Source: Sequoia sempervirens (taxonomy: Eukaryota > Streptophyta > Pinopsida > Cupressales > Cupressaceae). From it: 64,000 bases of DNA. How positions within the stretch are numbered: the stretch's first letter is position 1; every line of letters starts with the position of its first letter. The translations under genes and the position numbers were made by a program. The DNA lies in the NCBI GenBank assembly GCA_007258455.2, contig VDFB02252616.1:122469394-122533393 (forward strand). The letters are read 5' to 3'. Under the pieces are notes generated by a model that was given only the letters and a program-made list of their open reading frames with translations, did not search any database and was not told the origin of the DNA. This document shows, in pieces, positions 55,535 through 64,000 of this stretch.

Positions 55535-58500
55535 TGACACTATAAGGTGTATATTTAAATGCCACCTAATTCACTTCTCTTTCAAAATACTCTAGGAAAG
55601 AACTGGTGTTAACGATTTTATCCATACAGCTCACCAATAAATCATAATATGGGTCATCACAAATTAATCTAATTTGATCATTGATGACTTCATCTTCTTG
55701 ATCCTACCACAGTTGGAGTGACCTAATATTTCCCTGCTCATCAATTACATCAGGTAACAATGTGTTGCTCCAATCATCAAAGTTCTTCACCAAATCTTTG
55801 ATCTTCCTATTGAAGTCATCTTGTAAGCTCTGAAAACCTTGTAATGACTTAACTAACACCTAAGTAGGATCTAATGATTGGGGCCTATTATTCATATCAA
55901 ACCTTGATGCTTTATACATTATATCTAGATCACTGGCCCTAGGGATCCAATTTTCAATTAATGGCATCCAATAATAAAGAATACAAAGAATAAATAGATG
56001 ACAACCTATCATCCACTTTCTCATTTAAGTGTCTCAATAAAACATTCACTTCCTCCCTTTTCCTTGAAACTATTCCTTCCTCACTCACCTTCAAGGATGC
56101 CTGTAAATCTATAATTTTGTGCATTAACTACTTCTTTGAAGGATCAACAGAGTATCCCATTTCTTCATTAATTAGCTCTAAAGTAGGGTTGAGGGAAGGA
56201 GTTTGGCTAGGAGACCCTGGCATAGAAACAATAGGAGAAGTAGGAGGCATTGAACTTGATGTGGAGGGAAATGTTCTGACCCCTGAAGCACTTGATGTCT
56301 CCCCAATCTGCTTGTTCTTTAACCTGTCCACCTCAATCTGCAGCTCAACATTCCTTTGTTGCATCTTGCTATATTCCCCAATTATGGCATTGTACTTCTC
56401 CATTAGGCTTTTCTTGCCAGCCTTCTCTCTTTCAATAGTCTTTTGGGCCAATTTGGCCACATTTACAGTCAAATTAGTAGCCTTTGTGGTTGAAGTCTCT
56501 GAAGCTCTCTTTATTATCAACCCTCCTCTTAAATTTGGGTTGATATCAGTAACATTTGGATTTATATCTTGAGGGGCCAAAGCCCAAATTGCTAAGGTCT
56601 CGCACTCTTCACTAAAGGAAAAATCTTGCAATGCTGCCTTAACCTCTTCTTCAGAATCTTGTAAGGGGTGCTTGGACTTCAAAATAGCATTAAAAGCTAC
56701 AACATCTATAATGTCCCATTTAGGTAAAATCAAGACACTAGCTTGATTTACCAATTTTCTCCCCTCCTTAGGAGTGATGTTTTTGAACTCTTCCATTAGT
56801 TCAAATTTCACTTCATCATCATTCTCCTAGTCTGACCTATCAGGTCTCAATTCTCTTCTCCTTTTGCATTTATCTTTATATTCTTCCAGCTTCATTCTCC
56901 ACACTAATTGCAAGAAAACTTGAGATTTTACAAATGCATTATCATCTAGAAACTCCTTACATGCTTCTGGTGATCCCATAATAGTGGTTTACAATTTTTG
57001 GCCAAACGGACAACTGAAATTATTATTTTTAACTAAATCTTCACATTAGGCACCATAGCGGCTAAGCTGTGAGGAATTTGAAGATGGTGCAAACTAGAGT
57101 CTCATCAAATTTCTTCTGTAGATTCTAAAATATTTTTTTCAAAATTTTTGGAATCAAACTGCACTCTTTTCCATCTCCCACGAAATTGATTTTGTTTCCG
57201 AAAACAACATTTTTAAAAAAGTGGCCTTTTACCATTATAACACATAACTTTTTTTCCATGAAGGATAAAATTCTAATTCTTTCAAATTTAGATTTGTAAC
57301 TCTAATATCTAGTGCTTCCACTTGGTTGGAATAGTTTTTTATTGAATATTTTTTCCTTAATCAAGTTTCAAAGTCAAGCGAACTACAATTCAGGACACAA
57401 GCGACTGTATAGCGCGTATCTTTTTTGTATATATCAAAATTTAATTTAATTTCTTTTGTTGGATCAAGGACTTCAATATCTAGTGCACTCATATTTTTCA
57501 ATTTTTTTTTTGATAATCTTCTATTTTTCCACATGTGAAGAACAAAGAAATTCATTTTAGATGAAAAACCTATGTTTAATAAAACTTAAAAAACAAATAC
57601 ATAACAAAACCAAAACATATTAAAATTATATTCATTGGATAACTTGTTCTGAGGAATACCATAATCATTTGAAATAAATTTTAAATGAATTCATTTGATC
57701 CCCCAAAATCTAAATCAAAAGTGATTTTTTATCAGCATTTTGATAGGTGTAAAAGGAGGCATTTATAGGTATGGTTTAAAACTAGCGAGGTTCTATCCAA
57801 GGGGTTTGATCTAAGGTGATTTGATGAAAGCCTCTTCAATTGGAATCCTTAAAATGGAACTTTTTAAGGCTTAAATCATTATATTTTCTAAAAATATGTG
57901 ATTTCAGCTAAAATTCGTTCCTCTCGAATTGTAAACCACTATTATGAAGCTACCGTTCCATTCTTGCATCTTGCACACATTTTCATTTCATTCAGATTAG
58001 AGAGCACCAATTCAACTGGCCTAGGAGGCATACTCATTTGCATGTCCTAGTCAATGACAACAATCTCATCCACCAAATCCTCTTGTGATTGTTCAATTCT
58101 TTTCCTTTTAGGGCTTGGCTCTAATGGTGATGGTGAGGGACTATTCTCGGGTGATGCTTCCAAATCAATAATTTTAATTTCCCTTGGTGTTTTGAGCTTT
58201 GGACCTTTTGTGTAAATTTCATTATTTTTTTCCTTTTCTATCCTCTTCTTCCTCATCACTACTATCATTTCTCTTCCTTCTATAAATAGGCCATCTCATT
58301 GTAGGTTGGTAAGCTAGCCTCACTTCAATTGGCCTAGCATCTTGCTCCTATTTGCCCAAGTCTGACTCAAATTTACCTTCTTGGTCATTAGGGTACCCAT
58401 AATTTCTTTAAAGTTTCCCATCAAAGTCAATCTTCTTATGATATGGTTGAATCCCATCAATGGATCATACTTTAGATCCATCTTGTACACAATAGCCAAT

Positions 58501-60025
58501 ATCTTGTCATAGGTTGTCCATTTCTCCTTGTTCAACTCCTACCTATTTAGGTCAAATTCATTCCTAATCAAGTCTTCAGGGAAGTTATGCTCATGCACAA
58601 ACTTACCACCTTTTATCCTTTTTCTAGAAAGAGCAAAGAATCCCTCAGGATCATGTTGTCGCTTGGGACCACACCTCAAATGGTATTCTTCAAAAAAATT
58701 CCCAAAGTGTACCCACCCTCCCTTCGAAAAGAAAAAATATGATACCACTATATAATCTAGGAAAAATGTCCTTTACCTTTCCCAGTAAGGTTGTCCTTGT
58801 GGATACAACCAATATGCCACATAAATTCTGCAAATCCCACTCTTGGTGGTACATTATATGGCAATATATGAGGGGTCCCCTAAAAATCATACACCCTCAA
58901 AATAGTGTTGACTGGGTATGGAATAATATCACCCCAGTTATGTCAAACCTTCAATTTTGGTTTCCTCCCCTTTGGTCTGAGGAAATCATGCAACTCCTCA
59001 ACAATCCTGGGTATATTTACCATCAACCTAGCTCTCAATCTGGAAGAAAAACAATTGTCAAAAAACACATAACTAGCATTCTCCTTGTTACATGATAAAA
59101 CTGCAGTCCACACCTGCACTAGCAATCTTTCTTCATTAACCCACTACCTTAACTCCATCTTCTCAGAGAAGAATTTAGCATTCTTATACAAGAACATATA
59201 CATTAACATTTAATACTAGAAGAATGGAGTGCCTTGATCAATTTTTTGCAACTTCAACAACCCTTCATGTATCTTTTCGGCCAACAAAGAAGCAAAATCA
59301 TAAATCACTGAGAAATTAGGGTGTTGTATTTGCAACCCCATGAACATGTAAGCAATAGGAATCACTGGGTTATGGTTAAAATCCAAAATATTGCACAATG
59401 AGTATAAAGTGGCCAAGAAATGATTTGCAAAACAATTCAGTCTAAAAGGTTCTTGGTCATTAGGGCTAACATAGAATTTTGAACCCCCTGCCCTAGCCAA
59501 ATGAGGTGGGAGCAACTTAGCTCTGAAAAGTGATTTCAACCTCCCATATTCTTTTTCATCTCTTAAAGATCAATAGGAAACAAAAATGTATTAGTCTCAC
59601 TCAAATCAAAAACTTGTCAAAATTCCTTTTTGTTGTTGCTTAACAGGACCTCTCCATCATTATCTTGAACCACCCATGTGACAGGGTCATATTGTGCAGC
59701 CACTACCCTAAGCAAGTCTACATCAGGGAACAAATTTGGTACTACCAGCTTCCCCATATCATACATCCAACCATTAGAAAAGGGGAGAGGAAAATTCCTC
59801 TGTCCAAACCACAATCTGAACATCTCTAGACCAATAAGAGGAACCCTACCATCAACTATGTTGGAAGAATTATACACTAATCCCTCCCCTAAAGTTTTTC
59901 CTCGCATCAAAACCAACCCCTTCATCCTATCATTTGTTGACAATGGCAATTGATCTAGGAAATAATCGTATAAGTTTCTACTTAAGTAATCAATCTAGCT
60001 AGAGTGCTACTTTTTCGGTGCCATC
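55535..60025 (-). pseudogene. Very long decayed protein gene, family not recognised, split by a TIR element
   Basis: Starts at an ATG near 60023 (MAPKK, then a stop) and reads LVLMRGKTLGEGLVYNSSNI, GRVPLIGLEMFRLWFGQRNF and LLRVVAAQYDPVTWVVQDND to 59617. A shifted frame gives SLFRAKLLPPHLARAGGSKF and PVIPIAYMFMGLQIQHPNFS. Later blocks have SYVFFDNCFSSRLRARLMVN, EEYHLRCGPKRQHDPEGFFA, HEHNFPEDLIRNEFDLNRQE and KEIMGTLMTKKVNLSQTWAN. A Pro/Ser-rich linker (58268-58047) leads into SNLNEMKMCARCKN, where G4b copy 3 interrupts. It resumes EACKEFLDDNAFVKSQVFLQ, MTPKEGRKLVNQASV-like text and a 227-codon open stretch with a Lys/Glu/Gln-rich coiled coil (about 56450-56290). A further heptad-rich region follows to about 55535. 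At least three frameshifts and many stops are present, and no catalytic motif. It is probably an element-borne gene; host origin is not excluded. Confidence 0.55.
56969..57954 (+). mobile_element. TIR element, family G4b copy 3 (986 bp)
   Basis: The left end is GGTGATCCCATAATAGTGG; the right end reversed is GGTAGCTTCATAATAGTGG, and both continue TTTACAATT. The interior matches 9226-10300 closely in its first 700 bases and 30391-31266 (inverted) in its last 300. Flanks CTTCT and GTTCC give at best a decayed duplication. It disrupts a coding block of the long minus-strand gene. Confidence 0.88.
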
Positions 60026-60029
60026 TTGA

Positions 60030-61640
60030 TTAAACTAGGGCTTTCTTGTAATCTCAAACCTTAAACAAACTAGGGCTAAGAAAATATGAAATTACATAAC
60101 AAAAACTTTGCAATTTCCCACAATTCAATTAACTTATAGCCCTAAAACAATCATCAATAAGCCCTCCAACAAGCACACAACAAAAATTTCCCCCAAATTT
60201 AAATTCAAACTAACCAAGAAACACATAATTGAACTCATGACTTTATGCTTGTAGAAAATGAAATCTTTGTTGTAAGAATTTGTAACTTCATCCTCAGCTT
60301 CACAACTACTCTGCAAAGATGTTTTGAATGCTTCGTGACACTAAAAGTAGAAGAATAGTTGTTTTATTTTGATCAAACCATGGCAGTAGATGTCATGTCC
60401 GCTATTAAAGCTTACTCACGCACTACACAAACGGCTCCAATCGCATTTGATGCAGATTCAAATATTAGTCATTAATCCTTCACCTTGGTCAAATCATCGA
60501 ACGACTACCTTCAAAACATACTGACATAATCTCCATCCTAGCAATAAGGGCCCACCAAATCCTCTACATTGCCAAGGAAATCCATGTGACGCTTGCCCGT
60601 GACATCACAATCAATAAAGACCTCACAACTTCTAATCATGCAATGGCCCTGGGCAACTATGGATCTCAACCATTGGCAATCCAATTCATTCAACACAGTC
60701 GCTAGCCTTTTCATTAACGATCGAGCACCTTGCCTATCGAGATTATAAGATCTTCGTTGATTTGAAACATGTGCACCTCATAACTGCCTTAGTAACCCAT
60801 TGCATAATGTATTAAAAACATATCAAAGTATTTTATTATCCCTTCAACCTCACCGAATGAGACACGTGGTGCTCGCCCGTGATATCGTGATCAACCAAAA
60901 CAGTGTGGTGGGGTCATTGCAGGATGGCAAGGAACAGCTAAGATCAAATGATGATTGATCTACATTCATGTGAACTTATCCCTCTGCAAAATAAAAACAT
61001 TTATTAAATGAATAAGGGGACATCACTAGGCCGATGACAAAAAATGACATAAGTTGTTTTTAACGAGGGAACGTGGGACCAACCAAGACCTAGGAAAAAA
61101 TAAAGTCAAGTGAAGGAAATATAATGATAAAGCAATAAGGGGCCCGACCTAGATGAAGCAATGGGGCATAAGTTATTTTAAAACCTTCCCAAAAAGTAAC
61201 AGCCAAATAGATCCTACCCAAGGCGTAAAATGAACACTAGGGTTTTACATAAAGACAAAGGTAAAACCTCAACCCTTGGCTTTTCCCAAAGACCATAGAT
61301 GACTAGATACATAAGGCATGATAAAAGAGAACACAGAGAACAAAAATTTGAAGCTCCATTAGGGTCAATTGGTCTATGTTTTTTGGTTTTTTCTCAATAC
61401 TCTTACTAAGTCCACGAGCCCTTCAAAAATTTAGTTTTGGTTATGTCTTTAGGGTTGTTGTTCTTTTTTGGTTAGTTGGTTTTGTTGCTCTAGGTTGCTA
61501 GGTGTCAGACTTGTTGTAGGGTGGTGGTTAGTTTTTGGCCCCTACTATTTTGCCAAGTTTGTTTTGCTAGCCTCTAGGCCTAGTACTATTCTCTAGTTGG
61601 TGTCAAGGGCCCTTTCCCCTACTTTTGATCCGGTGGATAT
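60030..61640. other. Unassigned stretch
   Basis: CGCCCGTGAYATC-type text occurs at about 60593 (TTGCCCGTGACATCACAATC) and 60873 (TCGCCCGTGATATCGTGATC), about 280 bases apart, suggesting an old internal duplication. No gene motif was recognised. Confidence 0.4.
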
Positions 61641-61961
61641 TTTTAGTGAAAATTGAAGTGTCTCATTTCTCTCCAGAATCTACACCATTAGAAAGATCTC
61701 AGCGTCCTGATTCCAACGCAACTTGAACGGAGCAAAAAGGAGTCTGTTTGTGCAACTTATGGCCAGTCAAACCTTGGGTCAAATTGGGATTAGAGGGCAT
61801 CTAGGAAGCGAAAAAAATAACATCATCAAAAGTTGGAAAAGTTGGCATCATCACGAAGAGCTCATCAAGACGATTCCGACGACGTTCATTTCGTCGAAAT
61901 TCGACGTCATATGCTTGAGATATTGGTAGTCAAAGTTTAGTTGACTTGGTGGTGCAGCTGG

Positions 61962-61980
61962 TGACATCAGCATGATGTCA
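61962..61980. promoter_or_regulatory. Paired bZIP-like half palindrome
   Basis: TGACATCA, GCA, TGATGTCA: two inverted 8-mers separated by three bases, close to the bZIP TGACGTCA type. A further GATGTCAGCATG follows. It lies upstream of the TATA box of the putative LTR. Confidence 0.4.
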
Positions 61981-62122
61981 GCATGTGACATGGCAGTTGA
62001 CTAGATGGTGACATAGAATTGCAGGTGATGTGGCAAAAATCTCACAAAAAAAAAAATCACGTACCATGCTTTATTTTTGAAAATAAAGTATGGAGGCTTA
62101 TTTTATCTCACAAAAATCCATT

Positions 62123-62190
62123 GGATTTTGTGGGATCCCATGAGGATTTGGTGGGATCGGATTTTGTGGGATTAGTGGATTTGGTGGGAT
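62123..62190. repeat. Short tandem repeats of GGATTTTGTGGGAT
   Basis: Four copies begin at 62123, 62144, 62159 and 62177 (GGATTTKGTGGGAT), with spacings of 21, 15 and 18. Confidence 0.9.
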
Positions 62191-62491
62191 TAAAACAAAA
62201 TATCATAAAATAAAACCTCCTAAAATAACACTAAATTGTTGTTTTAATTTTAAACTAAACTCCCTAAACTCAAATATCCCGTGAATATAATAAGACAAGG
62301 GCTTAAAAACAAATTCCAAATGTTTATTTAAGGGGTTGTTTAATTCTTTTTTTTTTAACGAGGAAGTTATTGTTTTTATATAAACGGGTAGTGTTTTTTT
62401 GTAAGGCTTATAATTATAAAAGCTAAAGGAGGGGGTTAAATTGTTATTTTATTTATTATGGTGGTTTTTAACCCCATATGCAAAATTTATG

Positions 62492-62500
62492 TATAAAAGG
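62492..62500 (+). promoter_or_regulatory. TATA box of the putative LTR
   Basis: TATAAAAGG is a strong plant TATA match. It is about 30 bases upstream of a leader-like segment beginning near 62520. Confidence 0.45.
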
Positions 62501-62779
62501 GGGTTTAGGTGTGAGAGTTATTCATTCATGGAGATTTTTGAAGTCTAGGTGGTGATTAGAGAAATAGTGAGATTTTCTAAGGAGTTCTTTGAGCCATTCT
62601 TGCACGTCAGAGTATTGTTGTGCTGCCAAAGTGTTAGAAGGAATGGTCATAGTGCATTTGTAATTGATTTTGGAGATTAATCGGATCGGTCTCACTCTAT
62701 TGGAGCGGACCCAGAGATGTAGTCACGTTTGTGATGAACTCCGATATCAAATTGTTTGCACTTTTTTTCTCTCCTTCTC

Positions 62780-64000
62780 TCTCACGTTCTGATTTGTCAC
62801 TTTAAGTTTCAGTTTTTAATGCATAAGTTTCAATAATGTATGCATGAATTGTGTTTCCATTAAGTTGTCATAATTAAGCATTCAGATTCACAATTAGTCT
62901 AGATCCTATACAGATCAACTTTTGTTACCAAAAAAAAAATATAATAAAATGTTTATTAAGCATGTTATTTAAACTATATAGTGGGTAAAAATAAAACAAG
63001 AGTTCTAAAATAGATTCAATCACTAACTAGACCTCCATAGGTACTTTGTAGGAAGAAAATGATTTTAACCAAACATTTTGAATAACTAGTTTAAATATTT
63101 TTACTATCCATTTATTCAATCCCAAGGATTAAGTAATTACAATTATATAGTGAGTATAAACACTATTTATAAAAGCATAGATATCGAGTCTTCTTCCATT
63201 AAAATATTATCAAACTTGAGTCACCAAAAGAATTTCAAACTTGATCAAATAAAATGATTAGATATACATCCTATGGAGAATGTGGAAGAAATTAAAAATA
63301 TTATGAACTTTATGACTTTATGTCCCTTTCAAGTTCAACATTTCTATTAATTCCACTTGAGCCAAGCTATTTAATTTTTGATGTCATAATTCAACTTAAA
63401 ATCGTAAGAGTAATTAGACCTGAGCATTAAGTTAGATCCTTTTCATCTATAAACTTATTTGAGATGTAAAATGGTATTTAAACTATCATGTTGTCTTTGC
63501 ATTTTCATGTGGAATATAAGTTGTCACTGAAAGGAATGATCCTTGCAACTATACAAAAGCATGTTATTTGTAGTAACACACTCATTTATGCATGGAGATC
63601 ATTAATCTTAAGAATTCTTATGAACTCTAATTTTCTAGACATTTTACATTTGCATACAATCTAGAGGCTTAAATTTAAACTTCCACATGTATTAATTTGT
63701 ATACCTGCCTCTCCTAAGTTGATTCCTATAGACTTTTACCTTGTATAAATTGGATGAACCACATTTGACATATATTTGGACATAAATATTAGCTTTCTCA
63801 AATTTCCTAACTTTATATAAATTAGTGATGATTAGATGGCCCACCTTTATGCTAGGATGGTAGAAAACATTAATTTTATATGGATTACACAATTTTAGTA
63901 ACTAGAACTGAATTTTTCTCAACACAATATTAGAAAATTAGTGCAAAAACCTTATTTGACTTGGACTTGAGCATAGGATTTTCACATATTTAAATTCAAA
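62780..64000. other. AT-rich stretch, no gene seen
   Basis: No motif or repeat was recognised. The minus-strand frame 63692-63892 is Lys/Tyr-rich and looks like chance, although GGTATACAAATTAATAC-type text with TATAAATT... recurs loosely (63743 and 63814). Confidence 0.45.

Larger units (their letters stand above)
61650..62770 (+). repeat. Probable gypsy-type LTR remnant (solo LTR)
   Basis: The style fits a plant LTR: GACGACGTTCATTTCGTCGA near 61880, paired stress-type palindromes, a TATA box at 62492 followed by a leader-like GTGAGAGTTATTCATTCATG, and a U5-like tail. No partner LTR, primer site or gag-pol was found nearby, and the ends are not defined. Confidence 0.35.

Noticed and set aside
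1..64000. tRNA, rRNA or CRISPR signals
   Set aside because: No cloverleaf-like or rRNA-like segment and no regularly spaced identical repeats were seen; the only tRNA-related signals are retroelement primer-binding sites.

Overview
This window looks like intergenic DNA from a seed plant with a very large, repeat-rich genome; a conifer or other gymnosperm is my inference. The sequence is AT-rich throughout. No intact protein-coding host gene is visible. Almost every recognisable coding stretch belongs to a decayed transposable element: Ty1/copia, a probable gypsy-type element, LINEs, En/Spm-CACTA elements and small terminal-inverted-repeat (TIR) elements. Stops, frameshifts and nested insertions are frequent. 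I found no tRNA, rRNA, CRISPR array or prokaryotic signal.

Layout. At 0.9-1.5 kb is a series of AT-only palindromes. At 2.4-3.3 kb is the 5' end of a copia element (LTR, primer site, gag-protease remnant). Its probable 3' LTR lies at 26.8-27.1 kb. At 4.1 kb is a PPR-gene fragment. At 5.7-6.0 kb (minus) a copia gag piece is fused to a ClpB exon. At 7.6-11.0 kb (minus) is a multi-exon, broken En/Spm-type gene next to a decayed SET-domain gene (11.3-12.0 kb). At 13.6-14.3 kb are long hairpins, followed by a LINE 5' half (14.5-15.9 kb) and about 1 kb of CT-rich tandem repeat. At 18.4-18.6 kb is a LINE reverse-transcriptase piece. At 18.8-25.5 kb (minus) is a broken CACTA TNP2 transposase gene. 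At 29.9-31.3 kb a GA-rich repeat is split by a TIR element. At 31.3-34.8 kb is a probable non-autonomous LTR element. A second LINE, 36.7-50.0 kb, carries a TIR element and a 10-kb copia insertion (38.3-48.4 kb). That copia element contains another, reversed copia (40.1-46.3 kb), and the reversed copia holds a further TIR element. At 50.2-52.6 kb and 55.5-60.0 kb are two long decayed reading frames I cannot assign. At 61.6-62.8 kb is a probable solo LTR.

The most interesting signal is two families of small TIR elements without coding capacity. Family G4a has five copies and starts GGGTATGTGC; family G4b has three copies and starts GGGTGATCCC. Several copies are flanked by 4-bp target duplications (TTGA, AATA, CAAA, AGAG). 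Three G4a copies interrupt identifiable coding sequence (TNP2, a LINE, a copia gag), and removing the element plus one 4-bp repeat rejoins the reading frame. A 4-bp duplication does not match the usual hallmark of the common plant DNA-transposon superfamilies.
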